Positions 7,356 through 14,339 of a stretch of DNA of 15,021 nt are shown here, in pieces. Each line of letters starts with the position of its first letter. Position 1 is the first letter of the stretch. Location: contig CAIUQW010000033.1 in assembly GCA_903901395.1 (NCBI GenBank), positions 1 to 15,021 of the forward strand. Direction: 5' to 3'. The notes under the pieces are model-generated. The model saw only the letters and a list, made by a program, of their open reading frames with translations. It was not told the DNA's origin and ran no database searches. Source of the stretch: an uncultured Chlorobiales bacterium (GTDB lineage: Bacteria; Bacteroidota; Chlorobiia; Chlorobiales; Chlorobiaceae). A program made the translations under genes and the position numbers.

Positions 7356-7880
7356 TCTGACTATTTATGAGCTATTCGATGGCTGCCGTTAGGGAGTCAG
7401 ACATCCATAACTCATATTTTTGAAATGAATTAGCTATCCAGAATGGGAACAGCGGCTGTGATATTCTGTGATATTGTATAAACAGTAACGTGAGAGATTG
7501 AGAAGCGGCGAGTGATAAACAGTGAGAGAATCCTTTGAAAAATATCAAGTGCCGCAGTTGTCAGCCATAGACCGCTACGGCGTAATCCACCTCGCCATCA
7601 CTGCAAGAGCGGCTGATACTCGACATGAGCTCTCGGACAAGCCGTCGTCTCACCTGAAATTCGGAATTCCGCTACACCATCCCCGACCATGCCGTTTTGA
7701 TACCGGCAACCGCATCAGCAGCGCTTTGAATCGTTGTAGCATAGCCGAAAGCCGGGAATAAAAGATTCGCACTGATCAAGGTGAGAAACGAAGATGCGCC
7801 GCAATCGTCAATAGAAGTATTATGCGGGTATTAAGAGCAATAGACGGAAGGTTCGTTGATAAAATCAGCGACGTAACTGA
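7356..7880. other. Non-coding stretch without recognisable gene
   Basis: No convincing gene here. The left part is AT-rich with a short tandem motif (TGTGATATTC next to TGTGATATTG, near 7457-7477). A patch from about 7520 to 7760 is clearly richer in GC and open on the plus strand for 79 codons, but its translation is unlike any family I know and has no coherent motif on either strand. It may be the worn remains of a gene, possibly linked to the insertion of the adjacent IS4 element, whose left end I cannot locate. Confidence 0.4.
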
Positions 7881-7901
7881 TTGTGTTAGAGGAAGAAACG
7901 T

Positions 7902-9057
7902 TTGATATGTATGGAAAGCAGCAAGAGTTGCCTTTTGTGCATGTCCGAGGGGGGCCCCCCGGGAGAGTTGCTCAGGTTTTTTCCGAGATATGCATTCGAA
8001 AAGCTCGAACAACAGTACCAAAGCAACCGATACACCAAATATTACACCGGCTGGCATCAGTTCGTCACGCTCTTGTTCGCCCAGATCGGCGGTCACGACA
8101 GCCTTCGCGGCATCGAGACGAGTCTCGGCGTGCACGCGCAGAAATGGTATCACCTCAGCCTGCAAAACATCCGGCGAAATACGCTGTCGGATGCGATGCA
8201 AAAGCGAACCTGGCAGATTTTCGAGGGGCTGTTCTACCGGCTGCTCGACAAGTGCAAATCAGTCACGCCGAAGCATCGGTTTCGTTTCAAAAACCCGCTC
8301 TTTTCGATGGACGCCACATTGATCGGTCTCTGCCTGAGCGTCTTTCCGTGGGCGGAATTTCGTCAGCGCAAAGGAGCCATCAAATGACACTACCTCTACG
8401 ATCACAGCGGCTCTTTGCCTGCGTTCATGGTTATGACCGACGCCAAACACCACGAAATGCAGGTCGCCAAAAACGAGAAAAAGTTCGATTTTCACCTCTT
8501 ACCGGACAGCATTGTTTCGTTCGATCGGGGCTATCTGGACTTCACTTGGCTGTACAGCCTTGAAAAGCGCGGCGTTTGGTTCGTGACCCGCGCTAAAAAG
8601 AACTTGCAGTACCGAGTCACCGGACAGCATCATCCGATCCAAAGCGACCAGGTTACACGCGATGAGCAGATCGAGTTGACGGTCGAAAAATCACGGCACA
8701 GTTATCCCAAAATACTGCGGCTGGTCAGCTACACCGACCCGGAAACCGGCAAGGAGTACGAGTGAAGCTGGCCGCCTCTACCATGGCCGCGATCTACAAA
8801 TCTCGCTGGCAGATCGAACTGTTTTTCAAATGGATCAAGCTGAACCTGATAATCAAGTCCTCCTCGGCAACAGCAAGAATGCGGTTTTGAGCCAGATTTG
8901 GGTAGCGGTGTGCTATTATTTACTGCTGTGTCACATCATGCTTCAGACCAAATACGCCGGAACACTTCAGGCGCTCACCCGCATGATCGCTTCGCTGGTC
9001 ATGGAGCCACGACTCAGCATCAAGATGCTGTCGTTCGATGACCGATCTATCAAATAA
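7902..9057 (+). pseudogene. IS4-family transposase, multiply interrupted
   Basis: The reading frame changes twice and contains a nonsense codon. The first part has the N-terminal domain (RFFPRYAFEKLEQQY, then FAQIGGHDSLRGIETSL) and the first catalytic Asp in FSMDATLIGLC. A TGA at 8385 interrupts GAIK-HYLYDHSG. The same frame then carries the second Asp in SIVSFDRGYLDF and ends at 8763. The next frame contains AASTMAAIYKSRWQIELFF and KWIK, which holds the YREK signature with the catalytic Glu. A further shift near 8855-8868 leads to LGNSKNAVLSQIWVAVCYY and the C-terminus at 9057. At about 8760 the usual FLTNNF segment is missing, consistent with a short deletion of about 17 bases. The first codons before about 7960 also look unlike the family and follow a GGGGGGCCCCCC run. 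Terminal repeats were not identified. Confidence 0.87.
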
Positions 9058-9162
9058 TCAAGAGAATCCGTTACTCAATTCACGCTTTTTTAACCGGACA
9101 GTTATGACTTGAGATCAACAGATTTGGCTAAAGCCCCTATTATATATTGTCTTATTCATATC

Positions 9163-9182
9163 CCCCGGACTAAAGTCCGGGG
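9163..9182. repeat. Perfect GC-rich palindrome
   Basis: CCCCGGACT and AGTCCGGGG flank an AA centre, a perfect 9-bp inverted repeat (realistically an 8-bp stem with a TAAA loop). There is no T-run on either side, so it is not a standard intrinsic terminator. It lies in the spacer between the IS4 remnant and the 3' end of the GDT1 gene. The compact symmetrical form resembles REP-type palindromes. Confidence 0.55.
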
Positions 9183-9203
9183 CAATTGTTTAAGAGTTTT
9201 AAT

Positions 9204-9223
9204 GGCCGGAGTAATAACCGGTC
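9204..9223. repeat. Second short hairpin beside the palindrome
   Basis: GGCCGG and CCGGTC, separated by 8 bases, can pair over 6 bp with one G-T wobble. It stands 21 bases from the perfect palindrome and 20 bases beyond the GDT1 stop codon, so on the minus strand it would lie at the 3' end of that mRNA. It may be part of a paired palindrome unit or a weak terminator. Confidence 0.35.
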
Positions 9224-9242
9224 AGGAGTGTAATATTGTCCT

Positions 9243-9908
9243 TTATCCATTAACCTCGCTTTTCCTGAACCATGCGTCGCGGAAAAAGATGACGGCGGTC
9301 ACGGCGAGTACCAGGATGGCGACTGACCAGATGAGGATTGAAAATTTCGCTCCGCCCTGATACATCCACCATGCGCCGAACAGGAAAAAGACGATGGAGG
9401 CTCCGATGCTGATCGCTTTTTCGGGCAGATTTTTGCCAAGCATCCGGCCAACGATCACGGCGAGGCCATCCGAAACCACCATGCCGACAGTTGAGCCGAG
9501 CCAGACCGGAATGAAGGGATGGTTCGTGGCGAGGCTGATCGTGGAGAGCATGGTCTTGTCGCCAAGTTCAGCCATGAAGAAGGTCGTGAAGACCAGCCAG
9601 AAGGGATTGACGCCGGTTTTGCACTCCCCTGCTTCATCGTCGTCGAGGCTGTCGCCGCGCAGCGTCCAGAAGCCGAAGATGATAAACGAGACGCCCGCGA
9701 TGAACGCCACCCAGTCGCCTGGAAGAAGACCGCCGAGCAGCCATCCGATGCCAGCCGAAAAGATATGCACGGCGAGTGTCGCCCAGAAAATGCCCCAAAG
9801 CACGACGCGCGTGTTGTAGCAGGTCGCGAGCGTCAGCGCCACGAGCTGGGTTTTGTCGCCCAGCTCGGCGAGAAATATCATGACGAGGGAGAGCCAGAAT
9901 GCGTCCAT
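9243..9908 (-). CDS. TMEM165/GDT1 (UPF0016) family cation transporter
   Basis: A 221-residue inner-membrane protein built as two homologous halves of three helices. Each half opens with the family signature: AELGDKTQL (Glu15-Thr20) and AELGDKTML (Glu114-Thr119). The signatures are separated by an acidic loop ([11 protein letters not shown], about 85-95). In characterised members the two E-x-G-D-K-T motifs form the Mn2+/Ca2+ site, and bacterial homologues export Mn2+ or exchange cations for protons. All six helices and both motifs are intact, so the gene looks functional. The ATG at 9908 is preferred; an in-frame TTG lies at 9920. No Shine-Dalgarno is visible. A long inverted repeat ends directly at the ATG and may control translation. 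The neighbouring genes do not indicate a substrate. Confidence 0.9.
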   Translation of the reverse strand: MDAFWLSLVMIFLAELGDKTQLVALTLATCYNTRVVLWGIFWATLAVHIFSAGIGWLLGGLLPGDWVAFIAGVSFIIFGFWTLRGDSLDDDEAGECKTGVNPFWLVFTTFFMAELGDKTMLSTISLATNHPFIPVWLGSTVGMVVSDGLAVIVGRMLGKNLPEKAISIGASIVFFLFGAWWMYQGGAKFSILIWSVAILVLAVTAVIFFRDAWFRKSEVNG

Positions 9909-9982
9909 GGATTGGAACAAGGTTACTGATTGGCGAATTGCGTGGCGGAAAATATCCCCATATAACCCATTGTTCCAAATCC
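9909..9982 (-). promoter_or_regulatory. Inverted repeat abutting the GDT1 start codon
   Basis: In the sense of the mRNA, GGATTTGGAACAA (9982-9970) can pair with TTGTTCCAATCC (9920-9909), a 12-bp stem with one bulged base around a 49-base loop. The 3' arm ends immediately before the ATG at 9908 and covers the place where a ribosome would bind. I do not see the conserved core of the Mn-sensing yybP-ykoY riboswitch, so this is an unassigned leader structure. Confidence 0.45.
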
Positions 9983-10040
9983 GATAGCACTCGATCTGCC
10001 GATCATGCCTCCCTCTCCAAATCCAGATCGTGATTGACGC

Positions 10041-10532
10041 TCATCCGCATCCCTGGCCGGTTTTTACCAGCCTGGCCGTATCGATTCCCTTCAGACGCAA
10101 CTGGTCGAGTAGTTGCCGATAGATCGCCTCATCCATATACGGCGTTCTCGACAGTATCCAGCAACGCGAGCCATCCGGATTTGACACCAACGCCCACGAG
10201 TAATCCTCCGCAAGCCCGATGACCCAATAATCCGCTTTTATCACTCTGAAAAAGGTGACGATCAGTTTGGCATTTCCGCTGCCCGCAACCGGCACGGCGG
10301 TCGCTCGAATCGACGACTCCCGTCCGTTTCTCCGGCACGAATTGCGCACCATCACCCGACCTTTCGTGGCGTCGAAGGTGTACTCGGCTTTCGTGTTTGC
10401 GCACCCGCGCTGCTGTTTGCCGGGAATGGCGGCGATTTCATACCAGGTGCCACAATATCTCAGCACATCGACCTCAGGCACAGCGCCCGGCCCGCTGACA
10501 GGAAAATAATTCCGTAAAAATTTTTTGAACAT
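10041..10532 (-). CDS. Blc-type lipocalin without signal sequence
   Basis: A 163-residue bacterial lipocalin. The first strand motif GTWYEIA (28-34) and the later YSWALVSNPDGSRCWILSRT segment are typical of Blc/apolipoprotein D-like lipocalins, which bind fatty acids, lysophospholipids or other hydrophobic ligands in a beta-barrel. Escherichia coli Blc is an outer-membrane lipoprotein, but here the N-terminus (MFKKFLRNYFPVSGPG) has no hydrophobic core and no lipobox Cys, so the protein appears soluble in the cytosol unless the true start lies elsewhere. Several Cys residues (27, 44 and others) are present. The ATG at 10532 has no strong Shine-Dalgarno. It diverges from the GNAT gene across a 178-base spacer that must hold both promoters. 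Confidence 0.85.
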   Translation of the reverse strand: MFKKFLRNYFPVSGPGAVPEVDVLRYCGTWYEIAAIPGKQQRGCANTKAEYTFDATKGRVMVRNSCRRNGRESSIRATAVPVAGSGNAKLIVTFFRVIKADYWVIGLAEDYSWALVSNPDGSRCWILSRTPYMDEAIYRQLLDQLRLKGIDTARLVKTGQGCG

Positions 10533-10710
10533 AACTCAAGCATTGAGCGGTTTTGTCAAAAAAGTGCATCCTTCTCTAAACCAGAGTTCGTAACGGCAAA
10601 GTTTCACACTCTCAACGTTCCCATGATCGTAACGCAATGAATTGATTGTTTTTGTCGTTGTTTTTCAATAGCATTCAAAGAAAAACAAACTTCTAATATT
10701 TGTTGTTGTC

Positions 10711-11157
10711 ATGCCATCTATCCGCATCGCAAAGCCGACAGACATCGAATCATGCGCCCGATTGCTGGGCATTCTGTTCAGCCAGGAACACGAATTTACG
10801 CCAGACCAGCAAAAACAGGAGGCCGGACTGAGTATGATTATTGCAGATCCATCGATTGGCACGGTTTTCGTGTGCGAAGAGGCCGGAAACATTGTCGGCA
10901 TGGTCTCGGCGCTGAATCTGGTCAGTACAGCAATCGGCAAAAAGGTGCTGCTTCTCGAAGACATGATCATCGATCCCGTCTGGCGCGGCAAGAGGATCGG
11001 CGCGATTCTGATCGAGCACGTCTGCCGCTGGGCGCGCGAGGAGGGCTATGGCCGGGCGACGCTCCTGACTGACGGCGACAACATCCCGGCACAGCACTTT
11101 TACGAGGCGCACGGTTTTATCCGTTCGACGATGGTAGCCTACCGGAAACGGCTGTAA
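10711..11157 (+). CDS. GNAT-family N-acetyltransferase
   Basis: A 148-residue single-domain GNAT protein. The N-terminus IRIAKPTDIESCARLL is the usual strand 1 and helix 1. Motif A follows LLLEDMIIDPVWRGKRIGAIL (81-100), in which R-G-K-R-I-G (92-97) is the acetyl-CoA pyrophosphate-binding loop. HFYEAHGFIRS (129-139) is motif B with the common Phe-Tyr-Gly-Phe-type ending. The domain is complete and of standard length. The acceptor substrate cannot be read from the sequence. The protein should be cytosolic. No clear Shine-Dalgarno precedes the ATG. Rubredoxin 1 starts 20 bases after its stop, so the three genes are probably co-transcribed, though a functional link to redox chemistry is not evident. 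Confidence 0.88.
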   Translation: MPSIRIAKPTDIESCARLLGILFSQEHEFTPDQQKQEAGLSMIIADPSIGTVFVCEEAGNIVGMVSALNLVSTAIGKKVLLLEDMIIDPVWRGKRIGAILIEHVCRWAREEGYGRATLLTDGDNIPAQHFYEAHGFIRSTMVAYRKRL

Positions 11158-11177
11158 CATCGAAAGGGAGAACGCTT

Positions 11178-11384
11178 ATGAACGTCAAAGAAAGCGAACC
11201 GGAACAAGGCGAAAAACAGGCCTGGATGTGCGGCGAGTGCGGCTACATTTACGATCCCGCGGAGGGCGACCTCGATACGAACATCCGTCCAGGTGTGCCG
11301 TTCGACAAACTTCCGGAGGATTGGATCTGCCCGGTCTGCAATCGCCCGCGAGACCAGTTCACTAAATTTGTCTCACAACTCTGA
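11178..11384 (+). CDS. Rubredoxin 1
   Basis: A 68-residue rubredoxin with both iron-binding knuckles: [14 protein letters not shown] and WICPVC. Four Cys bind one Fe and cycle between Fe3+ and Fe2+ at low potential in the cytosol. In green sulfur bacteria rubredoxin has been shown to accept electrons from pyruvate:ferredoxin oxidoreductase, and in anaerobes it also serves oxygen- and peroxide-reducing enzymes. Compared with the usual 52-54 residues, it has a charged, Glu-rich N-terminal extension ([16 protein letters not shown]), and the linker has Asn-Arg-Pro after CPVC instead of Gly-Val-Gly. AAGGGAG lies 8 bases upstream of the ATG. It sits between the GNAT gene and rubredoxin 2. Confidence 0.95.
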   Translation: MNVKESEPEQGEKQAWMCGECGYIYDPAEGDLDTNIRPGVPFDKLPEDWICPVCNRPRDQFTKFVSQL

Positions 11385-11409
11385 ACATCAAAAAAACAAC
11401 TGTAGTACC

Positions 11410-11568
11410 ATGGAACAGTGGAAATGCGATATCTGCGGATACATCTACAATCCCGAAACCGGCGACCCCGAAGGCGACATCCCCGCCGGAACCTCATTTG
11501 AATCTCTCCCCGACACATGGATGTGCCCAGTCTGCGGCGTGGGTAAAGAGGAGTTCACGAAAGCGTAA
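11410..11568 (+). CDS. Rubredoxin 2
   Basis: A 52-residue rubredoxin of canonical length: [19 protein letters not shown], then [20 protein letters not shown]. Both CxxC knuckles and the conserved aromatic residues are present. The frame is open further upstream, but the ATG at 11410 gives the standard N-terminus, so earlier starts are rejected. There is no obvious Shine-Dalgarno; translation may be coupled to rubredoxin 1, whose stop is 25 bases upstream. It is the close relative of the truncated fragment at 1176-1256. An IS630 element follows 80 bases downstream, and its insertion may have altered the operon's 3' end. Confidence 0.95.
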   Translation: MEQWKCDICGYIYNPETGDPEGDIPAGTSFESLPDTWMCPVCGVGKEEFTKA

Positions 11569-11646
11569 TAGTGACAGACAACATCGATAGTTATCGCCAG
11601 ATTCTGCAGGGGCGGATCTGCGTATACGACTTTTTTTTTCGCAGAT

Positions 11647-11669
11647 TTATTAATTCAGTCAATAAAAAT
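11647..11669 (+). repeat. Left terminal inverted repeat of the IS630 element
   Basis: TTATTAATTCAG followed after three bases by ATAAAAA. It pairs with the right-end copy at 12711-12733 with one mismatch in the outer 12 bases and a one-base length difference in the gap. Confidence 0.6.
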
Positions 11670-11692
11670 CGCAAATATGATATATTGCGAGC

Positions 11693-12709
11693 ATGGATAA
11701 AACAGATATCAGTAATATCTCTGAGCGGAAGCGCGCTTTATTGCGCAAACCGATAATACGCTTGCGAAAGCAAGGCAGCGGGAACACTGAAATCGCTGAA
11801 CTTTTATGGTTCTCCCTGGCAACAACAATTTGTTGGTGGAAACGATGCCAGCGAGAAGATCAATCGATGCTTGCCGAACCGAAACCCGCTCGAAAACACT
11901 TTAAACAAAGAAGTCTGAAGCCAACGCAGGAAAAGCAGATTCAGAAAATGATTGTCGATCATTGTCCTGAACAACTACAATTTCCTTTCGCGTTTTGGGA
12001 TCGTCAGGCAATTGAACCTCTGATTCTTCAGCAGTTTGGCATTATCATGCCAATTCGTACAGTTGGCCACGATCTGTCACGCTGGGACTACACTCCACAG
12101 CGTCCGGCGGAAGTCGCGCGCTGGATGCAGGAGGCCTATCTGGCCATCAAAGCAAAGGCAAAGACTGAAAACGCTGAGAGTTACCGGGCTGACGAGAGCG
12201 GCATCGCGACCAATGGCAATCTGGTCAGAGGTCATGCCTCTGCCGAAATAACGCAAGAATTACGGCTGAATACCCGCAGGAAACATATCCGTATGATTTC
12301 TGCGATCAACAATCAGGGCAAGTTTCGTTTTATGCTCTATGAAAATATGATGAACAGCAAAAGAAAGATCGATTTCATGAAGCGTCTGATCAAAGATGAT
12401 CATCGAAAAGATATCCTGATTCTTGACAATTTGAAAGTACATCATAGCATACCGGACAAAGAATTACCGGGAAAAAATGCGGAAAAGATTGAGGTTTTTT
12501 ATTTGTCATCATACTCACGGGAATTGAATTCTCACGAGTATCTGAACAATGATTTGAAACAAGTCATGCATGGCAATTATAATGGAGCAGCACGATCAAA
12601 AGCAGCAATTCACTACAAGACGATTTCGCATATGCGACACCTTCAGAAATCTCTCCGTAAAGAAGATAATCTGTTTGATCATCCCTATTTTCGCTACGCC
12701 GAGAATTGA
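11693..12709 (+). CDS. IS630-family transposase
   Basis: A 338-residue DDE transposase. Residues 11-60 form the helix-turn-helix DNA-binding region. The catalytic residues appear as Asp167 (YRADESGI), Asp245 (ILILDNLKVHH) and Glu282 (ELNSHEYLN). The frame is complete, but several conserved places are altered: the usual SPELNPDEYLN reads SRELNSHEYLN, and segments around TPQRPAEVARW and IPDKELPGKNAE seem several residues shorter than in typical members. This suggests small in-frame deletions in an element that may no longer be active. The ATG at 11693 lies inside the left repeat side, following TATATT, which could be its -10. The gene is more AT-rich than the rubredoxins beside it. Confidence 0.88.
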   Translation: MDKTDISNISERKRALLRKPIIRLRKQGSGNTEIAELLWFSLATTICWWKRCQREDQSMLAEPKPARKHFKQRSLKPTQEKQIQKMIVDHCPEQLQFPFAFWDRQAIEPLILQQFGIIMPIRTVGHDLSRWDYTPQRPAEVARWMQEAYLAIKAKAKTENAESYRADESGIATNGNLVRGHASAEITQELRLNTRRKHIRMISAINNQGKFRFMLYENMMNSKRKIDFMKRLIKDDHRKDILILDNLKVHHSIPDKELPGKNAEKIEVFYLSSYSRELNSHEYLNNDLKQVMHGNYNGAARSKAAIHYKTISHMRHLQKSLRKEDNLFDHPYFRYAEN

Positions 12710-12710
12710 C

Positions 12711-12733
12711 ACTTTTTATAGCTGAAGTAATAA
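12711..12733 (-). repeat. Right terminal inverted repeat of the IS630 element
   Basis: Complement of the left-end repeat. It lies directly after the transposase stop and only about 19 bases before the start codon of the YjdM-type gene. Confidence 0.6.
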
Positions 12734-12752
12734 TTTTAAAACGACTACTTTT

Positions 12753-13091
12753 ATGAGCGAATTTCCAAACTGCCCGGAATGCAACTGCGAATACACCTAT
12801 GAAAACGGCACCCTGCTCGTCTGCCCCGAGTGCGGCCACGAATGGAGCTGCTCTGAAACGGGCGATGGCGAGGCGACGCGCATCTGGAAAGATGCCAATG
12901 GCAATATCCTGAAAGACGGCGACACCGTAACGGTGATCAAGGATCTGAAGGTTCGCGGAGCGTCATCGGTGCTCAAAGGGGGCACGAAGGTGAAAAATAT
13001 CCGTCTCGTCGAGGGCGATCACGACATCGATTGCAAGATCGACGGCTTCGGCGCGATGCAACTGAAATCGGAATTTGTCCGGAAGGGGTAA
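12753..13091 (+). CDS. yjdM: YjdM (PhnA)-type zinc-ribbon protein
   Basis: A 112-residue protein with an N-terminal zinc ribbon (CPEC at 7-10 and CPECGHEW at 24-31) and the C-terminal PhnA/YjdM beta domain: VWKDANGN-type segment, [14 protein letters not shown], then [25 protein letters not shown] and [10 protein letters not shown]. Length and order match the family. YjdM was once called PhnA because of a presumed link to alkylphosphonate use, but no such role is established for this protein and its function remains unclear. No Shine-Dalgarno is visible before the ATG. The IS630 right end lies only about 19 bases upstream, so the native upstream region has been displaced. The next gene starts 3 bases after its stop, so the two are one transcription unit. 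Confidence 0.9.
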   Translation: MSEFPNCPECNCEYTYENGTLLVCPECGHEWSCSETGDGEATRIWKDANGNILKDGDTVTVIKDLKVRGASSVLKGGTKVKNIRLVEGDHDIDCKIDGFGAMQLKSEFVRKG

Positions 13092-13094
13092 ATC

Positions 13095-13628
13095 ATGCAA
13101 ACATTCGATTCAATGGAGTTGCTCCGCGAGTTGTTCGAGGAGTACAAGGAGTGGTATTTCAGCGTCGCCGAGGAGGACGGAGTTTTGCCGCGTTCGATTT
13201 CGGGGATTGACGCCGATGGCAAGCAGTTCATCTACCTGCTCGACGGGCTGACCCTGCAAACGATGGCCCGGAACAAATATCTGCGCTTCGTACTCGACGC
13301 GCGCCGCTCGGTCGTTTACGCCTATGGCGGTCTGGCGCTGCGGGGCGACAGCGATCTCGGCGAGATCGAGGAGGTGCTCGACGTGGTTGCAGCCAGCGCG
13401 GAGCGCTACATCACGGGCCACTGGAAGGTGATGCGCGGCGAGGATGGCGGCATTACCAGCCTGATGCCGATGGGCGTCCGGGAGGGCGACGATCTGGAAA
13501 AACAGTCATCGACATGGTTTCTGGCTGGAGCCATCCGCTTCACCGACGCTGAAAAGCTCAAATACGGCGCTCTCTGGGATGAGGCCAAGCCCGAGGTGCT
13601 GTTCCACGACCGGAACAGCGAAGGTTGA
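13095..13628 (+). CDS. Conserved-type hypothetical protein, 177 residues
   Basis: I do not recognise this protein. It is acidic, has no signal peptide, membrane helix or Cys motif, and looks like a globular cytosolic alpha/beta protein. The N-terminal third is helical and Glu-rich (MELLRELFEEYKEWYFSVAEE), followed by a segment with alternating hydrophobics (RFVLDARRSVVYAYGGLAL) and a C-terminal part ending AKPEVLFHDRN. Codon use and GC content match the core genes, so it is a native gene and not a recent import. GGAAGGGG lies about 8 bases upstream of the ATG and overlaps the end of the YjdM-type gene, so the two are translationally close and probably share a function. A strong stem-loop terminator follows 6 bases after the stop. 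Confidence 0.8.
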   Translation: MQTFDSMELLRELFEEYKEWYFSVAEEDGVLPRSISGIDADGKQFIYLLDGLTLQTMARNKYLRFVLDARRSVVYAYGGLALRGDSDLGEIEEVLDVVAASAERYITGHWKVMRGEDGGITSLMPMGVREGDDLEKQSSTWFLAGAIRFTDAEKLKYGALWDEAKPEVLFHDRNSEG

Positions 13629-13634
13629 GCAGAT

Positions 13635-13683
13635 TTCCAGCGAAAACCCGACAGCAGCCTCTCTTGTCGGGTTTTCGCTGGAA
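13635..13683. terminator. Bidirectional intrinsic terminator, perfect 19-bp stem
   Basis: TTCCAGCGAAAACCCGACA and its exact complement TGTCGGGTTTTCGCTGGAA enclose an 11-base loop. Read from either side, the inner CCCGACA/TGTCGGG stem is followed by TTTT, so it can stop transcription both from the YjdM-177-residue operon and from the convergent PAP2 gene. Confidence 0.85.
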
Positions 13684-13700
13684 CCACCCAATCAGATTCC

Positions 13701-14252
13701 CTACCATGCGTACGACAACCGGAGCGTCGCTCCGTCGTCCACAGGCAAAACTGAAATCTTCACTCCCCTGTCATCGAAACGAGAGGTAAACAGTACGTCA
13801 CTCAGAATGCCGAGCGCTGCTCCGGCAACTACGTCATAGCGGTGATGCGCATTGGCCTCCACCCGACTGTAACCGACAAACCCCGCCGCCGCATATGCCG
13901 GAATTCCGTAGTTCCAGCCATAGCGCCGACCGATGAAATCCGCCGCCGCGAACGAAACCGATGTGTGCGCCGACGGAAACGAATGCTTGCCTCCATTCGG
14001 GCGCGTTGCATCGATGGAATACTTCAGTCCATAGGTCACTCCCGCCGTCAACGCAAGAGCTTCCGCCAACTGCACGCGGCCATCTGCATCATCGTTCCGC
14101 AAGGTCATCGCGCCGCCAAGCAACGGAAGAGCCACGCTCAGCGCGGTTCCGGCAGTTTCGATAGCGTCGGATGCTCGGGTTTCAGCGCCTCCGGCAGCAA
14201 GGAATAAGAAGAGCAGAAGAAAGTGTTTGAGGAGCGTTGATGCGCGATTCAT
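13701..14252 (-). CDS. Exported PAP2-superfamily phosphatase
   Basis: A 183-residue protein with a signal peptide or N-terminal anchor (LLKHFLLLFLFLAAGGAETRA, about 7-27). All three phosphatase motifs are present: KYSIDATRP (Lys77 to Pro85, KX6RP), PSAH (93-96, His as general acid) and SRVEANAHHRYD (Ser129 to Asp140, SRX5HX3D with nucleophile His136). Type 2 phosphatidic acid phosphatases act on lipid phosphates such as undecaprenyl pyrophosphate, phosphatidate or phosphatidylglycerophosphate at the outer face of the inner membrane. The exact substrate is not evident. Only one clear hydrophobic N-terminal segment exists, plus moderately hydrophobic stretches, so the protein may be periplasmic. 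It is convergent with the 177-residue gene across the shared terminator. Confidence 0.88.
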   Translation of the reverse strand: MNRASTLLKHFLLLFLFLAAGGAETRASDAIETAGTALSVALPLLGGAMTLRNDDADGRVQLAEALALTAGVTYGLKYSIDATRPNGGKHSFPSAHTSVSFAAADFIGRRYGWNYGIPAYAAAGFVGYSRVEANAHHRYDVVAGAALGILSDVLFTSRFDDRGVKISVLPVDDGATLRLSYAW

Positions 14253-14339
14253 ACTGATTCAAGATTATTGGTTGACAAAAGATGGATGTTGCCGTTTCGA
14301 GCGTTCATCGCATTTGGAGGCTGATTGAAAACGATCCGG

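Larger units (their letters stand above)
11647..12733 (+). mobile_element. IS630-family insertion sequence
   Basis: One transposase gene is bracketed by imperfect inverted repeats. The left end reads TTATTAATTCAG then ATAAAAA (11647-11668). The right end, read on the minus strand, is TTATTACTTCAG then ATAAAAA (12733-12713). The 12-base outer blocks match at 11 positions. IS630/Tc1 elements duplicate a TA on insertion; TA dinucleotides occur at both ends but the exact boundary cannot be fixed. It lies between rubredoxin 2 and the YjdM-type gene, oriented with them. Confidence 0.7.

Noticed and set aside
7457..7477. Start of a repeat or CRISPR array (TGTGATATT twice)
   Set aside because: Only two short adjacent copies, no spacers and no further units.
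9058..9115. IS4 right terminal repeat (TTTTTTAACCGGACAG)
   Set aside because: Looks like a possible element end, but I could not find a matching left repeat before 7902, so I do not call it.
9909..10040. yybP-ykoY manganese riboswitch
   Set aside because: The conserved purine-rich core loops were not recognisable in the leader; only the long stem was seen.
14253..14339. Gene or RNA between the PAP2 and RhuM genes
   Set aside because: A short spacer with no hairpin, ORF or tRNA-like pattern.
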